Shown piece by piece: positions 32,933-45,147 of a stretch of 64,000 bases of DNA. Made by a program: the position numbers and the translations under genes. The notes below the pieces were generated by a model, which did no database searches, was not told where the DNA came from, and saw only the letters and a program-made list of their open reading frames with translations. The DNA is from Adenophora triphylla var. japonica (lineage: Eukaryota; Streptophyta; Magnoliopsida; Asterales; Campanulaceae). Location of the stretch: contig JAFEMH010000929.1 in assembly GCA_022495995.1 (NCBI GenBank), positions 372,001 to 436,000 of the forward strand. Reading direction: 5' to 3'. Within the stretch, counting starts at the first letter, position 1; every line of letters begins with the position of its first letter.

Positions 32933-33960
32933 GGATAGTTGATCTGCCCGACGTTGACGAACTGATGCAAGAGGAAGGCCTCGATGTGAATGACAACGAG
33001 GGTAGAAGACTTAGAGAAATCATCATCGAGTCTCTGGAATTTCAGGACGGTCCAGAAATGGAGCCCGTGGATGAGTTAGAAGAGGTAGTCATCAATCCTG
33101 ACTACCCCGAACAAAAAATCAAACTCGGGGGCCAGCTATCCCCGGAAGAGAAGGAAGAAATCATCTCTCTTTTGTAAAACAGTCTTGACATCTTTGCTTG
33201 GAGAGTTGAAGACATGAGGGGGATCAATGAATAAGTAGCCCTCCACCACCTAGAAGTTGATCCATTGGCAAAAACAACCTCGCAGACAAGGAGGATTTTT
33301 GCAAGGGACAAGGAGGAAGCTATCAAGGATGAGGTGCAAAAGTTACTTAGCGCCGAAATCATTCGAGAAGTGAAATACCCTGTTTGATTGGCCAACGTGG
33401 TAATGGTGAAAAAGCAAAATGGGAAGTGGCGAATGTGCATAGACTTCACGGATCTTAACAAAGCCTGCCCTAAAGACAGTTATCCTCTCCCCAGAATCGA
33501 TAAGTTGGTTGACTCCATAGATGGACACCAAACTCTCAGTTTCCTAGATGCCTATTCAGGCTATCACCAAATTAAAATGGCGGAAGAGGACATTGAGAAG
33601 ACGGCCTTCCAAACATCTGGAGGAAACTATTGTTATATTATGATGCCCTTTGGGCTTAAGAATGCGGGTGCTACCTACCAACGCATGGTGAATGAGGTAT
33701 TTAGAGCACAAATAGGTCGCAACATGGAGGCCTAAATTAATGATATGGTCATAAAGACCAAGGAGGGCAATCACGCCCCTGACCTGGAGGAAACAATAAA
33801 CAATCTACGAGCCAACAACATGAAGCTAAACTCAAGTAAATGTGTGTTGGGGTGACGGCTGGGAAATTCCTAGGCTTCATGGTATCACAAAGGGGAATTG
33901 AGGCAAACCCTGAGAAGATCAAGGCCTTAATTGACATGAAGGAACCTACCAATATCAAGG
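32929..33960 (+). pseudogene. Reverse transcriptase of Tat element B, inactive
   Basis: Contains the linker frame 32929-33177, then ARDKEEAIKDEVQKLLSAEI, NGKWRMCIDFTDLNKACPKD, FLDAYSGYHQIKMAEEDIEK and MPFGLKNAGATYQRMVNEVF. The active site that should read YIDD is TAA ATT AAT GAT (33733-33744), so Tyr is a stop and the first catalytic Asp is Asn. Further stops lie at about 33175, 33233 and 33385. This copy cannot make RT. Confidence 0.9.
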
Positions 33961-34049
33961 AGGTTCAGAGATTGAATGGAAGAATAGCGGCACTTGGAAG
34001 ATTCATCGCCAAATCCGCCGAAAAATCACTGCAATTATTCAAGGTATAG

Positions 34050-34560
34050 AAGGGTACCAAGAGCTTCTCCTGGACTCCCGAATGCTCCGAAGCATTCCTC
34101 CGGTTGAAGGAGTACTTGGGTTCCCCTCCCTTGCTTAGCAGTCCGATTACGGGTGAGATGTTGTATGTCTTCCTAGCCGCCACAGATCATGCAGTCGCAG
34201 CTGTTCTTGTACGAAATGATGAAGGAACACAGAAACCAGTCTATTATGTCTCTAAGGCATTTTCAGACGTGGAGAGCAGATATTTCAACGTGGAAAAGAT
34301 AGCGTACGCACTAGTTATTGCATCAAGAAAACTACGTGCCTACTTTTCTGCGCATCCCATCACCGTGTATACCAATGAACCATTAAAGAAAATTCTGCAT
34401 AAGTTGGATGGCTCCAAACGTCTCCTGAATTGGTCTATCGCTCTTAATGAGTTTGATATCACTTACCAACCAAGGAAGACCCTCCTGGCACAGCCTCTGG
34501 TTGACTTCATGGTTGAGACTGCCTTCAAGGGTGAACATGTCCCCACTTCCCATAAGTGAA
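34050..34560 (+). pseudogene. RT-linked RNase H of Tat element B
   Basis: Frame 34104-34559 encodes MKEYLGSPPLLSSPITGEML, LAATDHAVAAVLVRNDEGTQ, KPVYYVSKAFSDVESRYFNV and LNWSIALNEFDITYQPRK, the typical gypsy RNase H tether and core. The upstream frame is interrupted at 34049. It ends at TGA 34557-34559, where an intact element would read through into the second RNase H. Confidence 0.85.
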
Positions 34561-34599
34561 ACACAACAGAGGAAGAGGAATCTCCCATTGAACTCCCGT

Positions 34600-35010
34600 C
34601 CAACTGTTGGGTCTTATACACGGATGGATCAGCTACAAAGGAGAGAAGTGGAGCTGGAGTGGTACTAGCAAGTCCGGAAGGAGAGTACACCATGCAAGAC
34701 ATCATCCGATTCAAGTTCCCTGCCTCCAACAACCAAGCTGAATATGAGGCTCTGATATTTGGTATCGAGTTGGCTTCCTTCTATGGAGCAACTAAAGTAG
34801 CGGCATTCTGTGACTCCCAACTTGCTGTCAAACAAGTGAAGGGAGAGTATAGCACCCAAAACCCCGTACTTACCAAATATAGAGACCTGGTCCTAGACAT
34901 GACAAAGAAGATGGAGTTCTTCGAGATCAAGCAAATAGGAAGGGAGGATAACCAAGTCGCAGACGTTCTATCTAAACTAGCGACTATGGATGTGTTTGAG
35001 TCTAACTCCA
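34600..35010 (+). pseudogene. Second (archaeal-type) RNase H of Tat element B
   Basis: YTDGSATKERSGAGVVL (about 34616) supplies the first catalytic Asp. FPASNNQAEYEALIFGIELA carries the catalytic Glu and AAFCDSQLAVKQVKGEY the next Asp; GREDNQVADVLSKLATMD ends the domain. The catalytic residues are present, but there is a frame change near 34660. A second RNase H in this position is specific to the Tat lineage of plant Ty3/gypsy elements. Confidence 0.85.
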
Positions 35011-36319
35011 ATCCATACATAGTTTTTGCTGAAGAACCCGCATATGAAAGACTACAAATCATGCTCCTAGATGGAGAGGAGAGATGCTGGATCGATGACT
35101 ACATAGACTACATCGAGATGAGCCAACTCCCAGAAGACGAAACACAAGCTAAACTTATCAAGAAGAGGTCACCAAGGTTCGTTGTGATGAACGGAGTCCT
35201 CTACCGAAGATCTTTTACTAAGCCCCTGCTGAGGTGTGTCTATCCCAAGGAAATTGAGAATCTCTTGGCTGAAGTACATGAAGGCGTTTGCGGCGGACAC
35301 CTGGAGGCCAGAACCTTAGCCGACAAGATCATCTCGCTAGGTTATTATTGGCAAAACCTGAGGGAGGACGCGCAAGCCTATGTTAAAAAATGTGACAAGT
35401 GCCAGAAATTCTCCGACATTCCTATACTCCCAGCAGTTGAGCAAACACTTGTAATACCTACATGGCCATTTGATATGTGGGGGATCGACATCATCGGCCC
35501 TTCCCTCCCGCCCGAGGCAATTGTAAGTATGTGATAGTAGCAATCGAATACTTCTCCAAATTGATAGAAGCGAAAGCATTGGCCAAGATAACAGAAGAGA
35601 ATGCAATCAACTTCGTCCACGACCACATCTGGTGTCGTTTTGGGCTCTCACACATAATTATTTCAGATCATGGACTCCAATTCTCTACGTCATTCACAAC
35701 AGAGTTGAACAGAGTAAGAGTTCATCACGCCAAGTCATCAGCAAGTAGACCTTAAGGCAACGGACAAGCGGAGGCTGCTAATAAATTGGTCCTAACAGCC
35801 CTTACTAAGAACCTTGAAGGACGCGAGGGCAGGTGGTTGAACGAACTTTCCTTAGCCTTATGGGCTGTTCACATAACCACCCGGGGGCCAACCGGGGAAA
35901 CCCCATTCGCACTAACCTTCGGTTCTGAGGCTATGGCACCAGCTGAGATGGCTATCCCTACTGTGAGAAATTCCCATTATGATGAGCAAGCCAATAAGGT
36001 CAATAGGCTCCTAGACCTAGACCTGATAGATGAGAAATGACTAGCCGCACAAATGAGGATGGTGAATTACAAGCAAAGGACCAAGGCGTACCATGACAAG
36101 AGGGTCAACAGAAGAGTATTCCAAGTAGGCGACTGGGTACTTAGAAAGATTGAAGGAACTGGTCGAAAGGCAGAACAAAACAAGCTCTCCCCAAATTGGG
36201 AAGGTCCCTACATCATAACTCAAGTCATTCGAGAAGGGACATACAGATTGAAAACTAAGGAGGGGAAAAAACTCAAGCATTCGTGGCATTCCGACAATCT
36301 CCGAAAGTACTATCATTAA
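35010..36319 (+). pseudogene. Integrase of Tat element B, frameshifted
   Basis: Zinc-binding HHCC part: HEGVCGGHLEARTLADKI to KKCDKCQKFSD (about 35277-35412). Catalytic core: WPFDMWGIDIIGP with the first Asp, a frameshift at about 35510, then IISDHGLQFS with the second Asp (His replaces the usual Asn after it) and GNGQAEAANK with the Glu. C-terminal part: MVNYKQRTKAYHDKRVNRRV to a basic end at 36316. Stops lie at about 35755 and 36038. Almost all family landmarks remain, so the decay is moderate. Confidence 0.9.
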
Positions 36320-36469
36320 GTATTAGTTTATTTTATGTAATAGATTAGTTTTAACTATTAGTCTTTTACCTTTTCAGTATGGTAGGACTGCAATTCGATG
36401 TAATCAGTTTTGGTTTATGAAAGTCACTTCTTCAACATGCAAAGCAACTACCAACTACTGACACAACAC

Positions 36470-37010
36470 TGGAAGACGAGGATCTTATCCCCGACTCTTC
36501 ATAAAACACGCCAAACGTCTAGCCTACCTCGGCATGAACGACTAAATGGCCAACATCTAAAACCTACATACGAGTCACCTTTCTCGGCGTAAGGAGATGA
36601 AAAAGAAGGAAGCCTAACATCTTGACGAGGAAACCCCTCGACTCAAATGACTACAGGCAAGACCATTTGAAACCTATGTACGAGTCATCTTCCTCGGCAT
36701 AGGGCGATGAAAAAGAAAAAAAACTAACAATCAAGACCGAGGACCCATCCTCAGCCTGATGACTTGCCTCACATCAAGACAAGGAAACACCTCGTCATAA
36801 AACGACTACAGGCATTCCACGTCCAAAACCTGTGCACTAGTCATATTCCTCGGCATAAGGAGACGCAAAAGAAGAAAATACCCCAACAGTCAAGACCGAG
36901 GAACCACCCTCGGCCCGATGACTTGAGGTTAAACATAAACAGTCAAGACCGAGGAACCCCACCTCGGCCTAATGACTTGTAGGCAAAATTGCCATAATCC
37001 TTGAGTGAGC
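36470..37010 (+). repeat. Tandem subrepeats in 3' spacer of Tat element B
   Basis: Degenerate units of about 110-155 bp, each with ACGAGTCATCTTCCTCGGCATAAGGAGATG-like and AAGACCGAGGAACC...CTCGGCC-GATGACTTG segments (core words at about 36651, 36806, 36893 and 36944). The location between pol and the antisense ORF matches the 79-bp array of element A, but the sequence differs. Confidence 0.75.
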
Positions 37011-37230
37011 CAGCCTCCTCGTCTTATACCAAAGGGGTGAGAAACGAGGAACCGATCCTCGGCTTCCCCCCAAAAGCAGACTTGTACTTGTGCAAAGCCC
37101 ACAAACAAGCATTCAAACAGTTCATAATATCAATACGACATGAATTGAAAGGAAAGGACATTTCATTGATCATCAAAAGAAAGATTTACAAAGTCCTACT
37201 CTATTACATAATGAAAAAAGGAAAAACTTC

Positions 37231-40200
37231 CTAAGGCTTCTTCTTTTGTGGGATCTCCCCAAAGAAAGCCCTATCCTTGGCACTGGCAGTTAGCTCAGAT
37301 ACGAGATCGGTAGTGATGGTGGTCTGCTCGGTTTGAACATTGGTTTGAGCCTCATCATTTGTCTCCTCGGCAGCACCCACCTCGGCATCCTCCTCCATCT
37401 CGACCTCGTCTTCGATCCTCTCGATTAAAACATTAAGGTTATCAGGATCGACAGACGGAGGGACCCAAGCTTCTTTACCAGCCTGAGCATCCATCCTGGC
37501 CATGATGCCCAAATTATACTCAGAATAAGGAACGACGTAGTGAAGAGCCCGAGCTGCTTCATCATACGCGTCCTGGCAGATAAACCGAGCTATGGCGTTC
37601 AAATCCAGGCCGTGAGAAGGATCAGCCATAAGACGACGAGCTAAATGAAGATAGTCGTCTTGAAACATGGTGGCCGTCTTATCGTTAAAGGCATCCTTGA
37701 AAGCCTGGCTAGCCTTGAATCGAGCAACAGCCTCCTCTTCCACAGAAGGGATGGCGGCCTCCAGGTCTCAGCATTTGGTTTCAGCTACCTTGGCCCTCTT
37801 CAGCACCTCGGCTTTGAGCTTGGCCATTTCATCACTTTTAAGCCGGAGGTGTAAGTGCTCCAATTTGAGCTTGTTAGTATTTTAGTTAGAAAATTAACGA
37901 ATGTTATAACATTCCTAACAATTCCTAACATTTCTAACATTTCTAACAAAGCAAGGGCAAAGTGGGCATTGTTATTTAAGGATAAACCAAGGAAAGGAAT
38001 CAAAAAAGCAAAAGAAATAAGAAAAACCAAAAATAGAAATGGCTGGAACAAAAAGCGTCATTTAATTTGAATTTTCAAAAGATTATTCCTTGTGTCCAAA
38101 GCCTGAAGCAGCATTTAATGAACAGTGCACGCTGACAAACCCATCCGCGCGAACATCTTTGTAATTTCAGAGGGCTATAAATTGAGGCCTTCAGTCAAAG
38201 AAAAAAAAAAGAGAACACAATTCACAGCTGCACCTTGGCGAAAATACTTGAGAAAATAGTGAGAATTCCCTTGAATTGTCACTCTTTTCTCTTGATTATC
38301 TTCCCAAATCTCACTCACTCAAACATTATCATATTCAAGCCTCAAACACTCCCACATTCAAGCCAAAGCTCCAAAACACAAAAAAGATAGGTATAACCTC
38401 CCTCTTCTTACCCTAAATCTCTCATCCATGCATGCATTTTCAAGCTATAAAATGTAGTTCATTCATCTTCTTGTCTTAGATCCAAGAAGATCACCATGGA
38501 AGTTCATCTCCATGGATGATCTTCTACAAGGATCAACATTATTTTCAAAGTGTTCTTACTTTCTTGCAAGGAAAACACATTTTCAAAACCCTAAAAATTA
38601 TTTTCATACATCAAATCTCATTTTCAAAGGATAAAATTCCCCTTCTCAAGCAAATGAAGTGCTTAGTCCTAATGTACCCCAAGGATGGTTTGATATAGTT
38701 GATTCACCACTAAAATGTCAAGTGATCACTAATCAAAACCTAGGAAAATGGGGACAAGCATGGATGCCAAACCCCCTTTAAAATTATGTTTTTCTTTCTT
38801 GAGAAGTTGCTGTCCAGTAGCAATTTTCTAAGACCCCAGTCCATGGTCTAAATTTTTGGACACAGATAAACTTGGAATTTGGTGTTGACTACAAAACAAT
38901 TTTTGTATACAACATCCAGAGATTTCCAGACATATTTTTACTTTATTTTTTGCGTGAGTAAAACTCCCTTTTTCAAATTTTCTTTTGAAGGTCAGATCAC
39001 CAGTCTCTGGGAATCCAGATCTCATATCTGAGATTTCCAGAAGGTTTTGGGTCCTCAAATCTTCTCCGAAATGGAAAATTCTTTCAACGAAATCTTATTT
39101 GAGGTGTCTGGAACAACTTTCATTCTCTGAGTTTTCTCAGATTATGAAGTTTTCAAGCCCTTAAATCTATTTCAAAATCAAGTGTCCACTGCCTTTTTCA
39201 TTCTGGCAGAAGTGTTCTTCAACTTCCAAAAATCTTTTGAGTACCAAAACTCAACCCAAAAATCACCCCAAAAATCATGGGATCTGTCCAAAGTCTAATA
39301 AAGAATTCCCAATTTTTACTTTTCTGAGTTTCAACTTATTTTGGCCAAAACACACACACACACACACAAATGATTTTCAGCTTGGAAGACTCGTTTTACG
39401 AGGCATTCTGGGTGCACACTAACGTCCTTCCCGGCGTGTAACATGACCTCCAATCTCTAATCTCGGGCATTTTTCAAAGTTTTGGCCCTTAAAACAAAAA
39501 TGGCATGGCGACTCCGTCTTTTTCCGGTTTTATTTGGTTTTCAAAGAAACGCAAAATCGAATTCTCCCGAGAAAAATTTTGGTGGCACATCATCACAGGA
39601 GGGCTTCCTCGGCTTTCAACTTGGCCTCCTCGGACTTCTTCATCTCTTCCTCAGCCTTCTTGGCCACCTCCTCGGCCCCGGCCTTAGCATCCCTCTCGGT
39701 CTCAAGCTCAGCATCCCTGGTCTTTAACAGCTCGACGGCTGAAGCAGTCTCAGACTCTCCCTTCCTCATGCTGGCCTTGAGCTCGGCCACCTGCTTGTCC
39801 ATGCTCTTATAAAGAACATTCTCATAGGCCGAGACGGTGGCAAGCTGTAATATTAATAAAGGTCAAAATGATACAAGTGCAAAGATCTAAAAAGCAAAAA
39901 GTACGAGATGATCACCTCGGAGATTAACAGTCCTTTACGGCCTAGCAGGTTTTCCTTGCTAGGTTTATCCCAAACCAGCTTCTCATAAGCCTCCTTATCC
40001 AGTGCCCTCTGAACAGGAGCTCGGCCTAGCCTTACATGAGCGCCCTCCCTGGCAAGTAAAGGGATGCCTCTCAGGGGTCTAGGAGTAATGGTGAATTGCC
40101 AAGCAAGCTCCTCGGCATCATTATAGGATTTGATTGTTTGGATGGTGAGGGCTGGAGGAGCTTGAGGAGTTGAGGCCTCAGCAGCCCGTTTGGGAGGGGG

Positions 40201-41595
40201 CTCCTCGGCAGAAACAGTTTGAGGCCTCTTTTGGCCTGAGTGCCGTTATACGAGACCTATCTCCTCGGTAGACGGGATATCAGAATCCATCTCAGTCCCA
40301 ACAGTATCAGCATGGGGGCTATGCCCCTCGGTTGTTGATCGTTTATCTCGGCTTCCCGAGGCTTCCTCCTCGACATCGACATCCTCCCCTATTAGCTTGA
40401 CGGGCAAGGGGACATCACCTTTTGCAGACAAGATGAGCTGACTAGTAGTTGCCTCGTTCTTCCTCTGAGTGAGGACCGAGGTCTTGACCAATCGCCTTTT
40501 CATTTTGATGAGCTCCTTGGGATCAACGTCTTCTAGAGAGGCCATCTCGGCTTCCTGTTCAGGAGTTAAATCTGCAAGTACGAGGAAGAGATGTTTATGT
40601 TACAACACATATAAAGCAAGCATTAATTAACAAGTATCAGAAACAAGGAAAGGGTAATTACATCCTACGACATCTTTATCTCTAAGGCATTGATCCAGAG
40701 GGTCAAGTTGGCAACGAGCACAATCATCATGAAAGACTAGACCGGGATGGACCTTCCAGTTGTTAAACCTCCTTCCCCTATAAACGGGAACGTGAGGAAC
40801 TACACCGTCCCTCGGTCCCGGCATCAGCCCAGCTTGAACGTAATAACGATCATCGGCTTCCAACGCCGACTACTCAAGCAAGCCCACCTTGGCAAAGTCA
40901 TTGAGCCAATCAATCAAAGTTGAGGTCCATTCAGCTCGGACCACTTTCCTAGGAACCAAAGGCTCATCAATGGGAGAGGGGAAATCCCAGCATTGTCGGC
41001 CCTCTACCCTAATAACATGGTTCTCCCAACCTGACACCTTGCTGGACATAGGGAGGACGATCTTTGGCTTTTTGGAGTCACTCCTTATCACTATCAACCT
41101 GGTATCTTTCATGTAGCTGATGTTGAATAAATGGTAGAAGGCAGCTTGGGTAGGCTCAAAACCTAGACTACGGCATAAAACAACAAAGCTTACGAGGACC
41201 CTAGTCCCGTTGGCTCCAAGCATAGCCGGGACGGCTCTCAGGTCTCCTAGAAATTCATTAATGAAAGGATCCAAAGGGAGACGAAGTCCCTGTTGAAATT
41301 TCTTAAAGTAAAAATGGACGTGGCCATCATTATAATAGAACCTATCCTTCTCTCCCTCGGTTTCAAAAGTGGGACGACCGACGTATGTTAATCTATACTC
41401 GTTCCTATCCACCCCGTATCTCGAGTATAGGGTCTCCAACATGGGATCCCCGGCCTTGACTGGTTTAGCTCGGGGACGAGTAGCTCCACCTCGGCCTCCC
41501 CTTCCTCGGCTGCCTTTTCCTTCAACTTGTTCGCCGTCAACGAAGGCATCAACAATCTTGGTGGACGTGGAGGTCTCACCCCCTCTTCCCGTCAT
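37231..41595 (-). pseudogene. Antisense extra ORF of Tat element B (spliced, broken)
   Basis: Minus strand, opposite to gag-pol. Exon 1 (41595-40662) opens MTGRGGETSTSTKIVDAFVD, has a Gly/Arg-rich part and a globular domain with GLRLPLDPFINEFLGDL and VSFVVLCRSLGFEPTQ; an in-frame TAG at 40870-40872 interrupts it. An intron with GT...AG borders spans 40661-40572. Exon 2 (from 40571) carries a basic-acidic linker with a TAA near 40247; a further intron precedes about 39840. The last part is an Ala/Glu-rich coiled coil (39802-39603), split by the solo LTR at 37850-39597, and resumes at 37849 with a TGA near 37769 and an acidic end (37743-37231). Homologous to the ORFs of A and D. Function unknown. 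Confidence 0.75.
37850..39597 (+). repeat. Solo LTR in antisense ORF of element B
   Basis: A 1748-bp block starting TGTAAGTGCTCC and ending CATCATCACA, flanked by GGAGG on both sides (37845-37849, 39598-39602). Excision rejoins the coiled-coil frame of the antisense ORF. A TATAAATT promoter-like box lies at about 38176-38183 in plus orientation. A CA microsatellite lies at 39351-39368. No PBS or second LTR is seen. The family is unknown; the end ATGGCATGGCGACTCCGTCT recalls gypsy LTR ends. Confidence 0.8.
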
Positions 41596-41659
41596 ATCTG
41601 CAAAAGGCCGAGGAGCAAAAATTAATTATATCGTCCAAGGCTGATACTAAGACGGGGAA

Positions 41660-42680
41660 GAGGGATGCCCCTCCTCGTCATTACAATAAGGTCGAGGAGG
41701 GAGCCTTACCACTCAGATGAAGACGAGCAAGGTGATCTGAAGACGGGTAAAACAAATTGATGTGCTCAATCATCTCGGCTCTATTCTCAAACAACACTAT
41801 ACTGAGGGACTGCGAATCAACTCTATCTATCCTCGTCTTGTCCGGATATTAGATGTACATCCTTGTACATCCATACCTCGTCAGCATTTCACCTATCTCT
41901 GCCAAGTTCACCAACAACCACGGTCCTCTCTCTCTCCGGTAAACCCTCAGGTTGCCCTTGTGGTACCCGTAACGGAATCGAGGGGTATGGTCCCAAGAAC
42001 GTGCCATTTCTAAATGAAGGGTTCAAGAACTTCAAATCAAGGCAAGGAATTCAAGAAAATCTCCAAAAGGGGCAACAATGGCGCTTTTTAACAGTTAAGT
42101 TCGAATAAAAACCCAAGAGATTGCATATTAAACGTAAATTCAAGAAAGTCAAGGAAAAAGCTTCAAGGGTTTAACAATGGCAGATTCGAAAATCCAAAAC
42201 CCTAGAAAACGTGAAACAAATTGTAAAATCAAAGACAAAATTCATAAAGGGAGAAGAAATATACCTGATTTCGTGAAGATGAACTAAATCGAACGGTGAA
42301 GTCAAGCTTGATTGATGGAACTGGGCAACTGGAAAAACTCAAGAACACGAAGAGGTTTACAAATTTCTTGTTCGCTCCCAAAACACTCAACAAGGGTAAA
42401 AAGACAAATTGATATGAGGGCGTTGTTTATTTACCCCCAAAAGCGGGTAAAAACACGAATCAAAAGCGGGTTAACGGGTATGGAGCCCCCAACATTAAAT
42501 GTGGTGGTGGTTTCCGAGGCGCATGTCAGAGCTTAGGGGACCACGTCTCATCATTGTACTGAATAACCGGCGGAAAACGAAGCGACATTGACACGTGGCA
42601 ACCTGTTCGTACTCTCTCGTAAGTCGAGGACGAGATGACTTTCTCCTCGTCATAAGCCGAACTAGAAATTCGGGGGCCAC
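41660..42680 (+). other. Spacer between antisense ORF and right LTR of element B
   Basis: No gene seen. It would hold the antisense ORF's promoter and leader (its transcription runs leftwards from here). It ends in the polypurine tract TTCGGGGGCCAC next to the LTR at 42681. Confidence 0.6.
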
Positions 42681-43530
42681 TGAACAGTATAAACCGAGAT
42701 ACGAACATGGTCTTGTTTGGGTCAGGCCCAAGTGGATTAGCCATAAACATAATCCATCAAATATCAAGTTACAAGGTAATACTTGGGCTTCCTCGTCTTC
42801 GTACCTCGGCATAAACAAGGCCGACCAGGGCCCAACAAGCAAACATAAATGAAGCCCAACTATAAGGGCCGAGGAGACCTCCCTCGTAGGCCGAGATCGT
42901 CTCCCTAGAGGACGAGGTGCCTCCCTCAGCCTTGATGTTGTCAAGACGGGTGCCACTTATTTATCCTTCCCTCCCCGGCTCATCATGGACCTAGATGGCC
43001 ATGAATGATGAGGAGAGGAATATTTGCATCTCGGCATATCTTCATATGACGAGGAAAGGAATTCATTCATCTCGGCCTATCTGCATATGACGAGATAAGG
43101 AATTTATGCATCTCGGCTTTCCGGCAGAGCAGTCATTGGTATCCTATTCAAACAAGGATTAAGCAGTTACAATCTAATCAGGATTGTACCCTTCTATATC
43201 AATTCAAGTCAAATAAGGACTCTCTAACAGATATAATCCTCCTAGGATTATACCTTATCTTTTTACAGTCCAAGTTCAACATGGATTCTACCAATCCATC
43301 ACTATAAATACAAGCCATTATTTCCATATTCTGGTACGTTACTTTTATTACTCGAAACTCTGTCAAATTATTCTCTCTCTACAAACCGTGAACTTACTCT
43401 CACGCCGGAGGGCCTTCGCCGGTGAAGCCCCGGCTTAGTTTACGTGTTTTGTCTTATTTTCAGGCTAAGCAATCGCCGGAGTACAACCGATCGCTTGGAT
43501 TTGGGCTGATTCGACTTTTTGGCATCATCA
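42681..43530 (+). repeat. Right LTR of Tat element B
   Basis: 850 bp, TGAACAGTAT to GGCATCATCA, TATAAATA at about 43304. The partner is split between 20981-21095 and 29046-29744. Confidence 0.9.
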
Positions 43531-43632
<102 letters not shown>

Positions 43633-44600
43633 TAAGATGATTGAGCGGTGCGCTTGGAATTATGCTTCGCTTCTTCGTGAGTCTGATGATTTATCCTGTT
43701 TTGAATTTCTGTAAATCCCGTTTGAATCTAATGATTTCATATGTTGTAATTTCGAAATGTTCATTACCTTAGACTAACATTTTTCAGTTAAATCCTAGAA
43801 GCTTTCATAATTAAAATTTAAGGAGTAAGATGAAATTCTCGACTTTATTGTTTCTCTGTAATTTTTCTGATTCTATGGTATGTTATACCGAAAGACACTA
43901 TAAGTTTGTTTTTGATGTTATTCAATTTATGGCGTCGTTAGATTACTTTAATAAAAGTATGAGAAAACATGTTGAGCAAGAATTGTAATTAGCGATATTT
44001 TTGTCCGCATTTTTAGAAGGGACTTATTGACGAGTTTTTAAAATGTCTGTTTTTATTGATAAATTTCACTACAATCGTCATTTCTTCATCTTTCTTCTGC
44101 CATCTCCAAGCCATTTTCTTCTTCTTCTTCCTTTTCTTTGGCAACAATCATTCTCAAACAACGCAATTTTTTTGTAATCTCAATCTATTGAGATTTCAAA
44201 CTATTGCGTTATTGATTTCGTTTTTATTTGATAATAATATTGTGGGTTTCTAAAAATAATCATCTTACCTTTATTACTTCTCGTTATGTTTTCTCTCTTT
44301 TGTCGAAATTTTTGTCTTATCTCCTTTGTCGAGAGGATTTGTTTTCTCTCCATATTGTTAATTGTATGTATTTATAGAAATCTTCAACTTTGGGATAAGC
44401 ATTCAGTTGTTGTGAAGTGCCATCTTTTTTAAATTGATTAATGAAAGTTTGATTTGTTTGATTAAAAAAATGACTAAATTGTGTAAAAAAACATAAATGA
44501 CTAAATTGCAAATCGAATTTGAGGTAATACATAGTGGCGAAGCCATGTTCATATTACCCCCTTTAATTTTGGAATATGTCAATTTTTACCCCTTTAAATA
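43633..44600. other. AT-rich flank, no gene seen
   Basis: No open frame with recognisable domains. A CTTCTTCTTCTTCC tract lies near 44117. Short frames on both strands are low-complexity. Confidence 0.5.
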
Positions 44601-44611
44601 TTTAGAAAATT

Positions 44612-45005
44612 GATGAGGCATTTACAAAAAAATTACTTTAGAAAAATGGAAATTACAAAAAAAAAACACATAAGTTCGAAATTACAAAAAAAAAAAACTT
44701 TTTTTTTTGGAATTTTTTTTTTTTGGATTTTTTTTATCAGTTGTTGACCAAAACTGATAACTGAAATTATCAGTTGTTGACTAAAACTGATAACTGAAAT
44801 TATCAGTTGTTTGAAGTACAAATTACTCTTCAACAACTGATAAATTTAGTTATCAGTTGTTTAAATAACTAATAACTGAAATTACCAGTTGTTGACCAAA
44901 ACTGATAAAAAAAATCAAAAATAAAAAATTGTAAAAAAAAGTATTTTTTTTTTTTTTTTGTAATTTTCCATTTTACATGTTTTTTTTTTTTTTGTAAATA
45001 CCATC
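44612..45005. repeat. AT-rich foldback element with TATCAGTTGTTGACC repeats
   Basis: Outer arms (GCATTTACAAAAAAATTAC...AATGGAAATTACAAAAAA at left; TTTTTTGTAATTTTCCATTT...TTTGTAAATACC at right) are inverted repeats. Between them, a roughly 33-bp word TATCAGTTGTTGACCAAAAC plus TGATAACTGAAAT recurs about five times in near-palindromic form. It looks like a foldback-type MITE. No clear target duplication was found. Confidence 0.55.
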
Positions 45006-45147
45006 TTTTTGAGTGAGTTTTTTTGTAATAAACCCAAAATTGATTAACTATTGAATATGGTTAATTTATACATTTTGACCCCCTTATTTTGAGAAAAGAT
45101 TGAGCTTAATTATTATTTTAACCCCCTTGTATACTTAATTAGGATAT

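Larger units (their letters stand above)
20981..43530 (+). mobile_element. Tat-lineage Ty3/gypsy retrotransposon 'B' with nested insertions
   Basis: Left LTR 20981-21095 plus 29046-29744 (split by copia C), PBS from 29748, gag-protease 30116-32932, pol to 36319, repeat-rich spacer, antisense ORF 41595-37231 (split by a solo LTR), polypurine tract ending at 42680 (CGGGGGCCAC) and right LTR 42681-43530. The flanking duplication is ATTAT (20976-20980, 43531-43535), within a TTA/ATT microsatellite. The dual RNase H and antisense ORF place it in the Tat lineage. Gag-protease is open; pol carries stops and a ruined RT active site. Confidence 0.9.

Noticed and set aside
39340..39370. CA repeat as a functional site
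   Set aside because: Short microsatellite inside a solo LTR, no supporting context.
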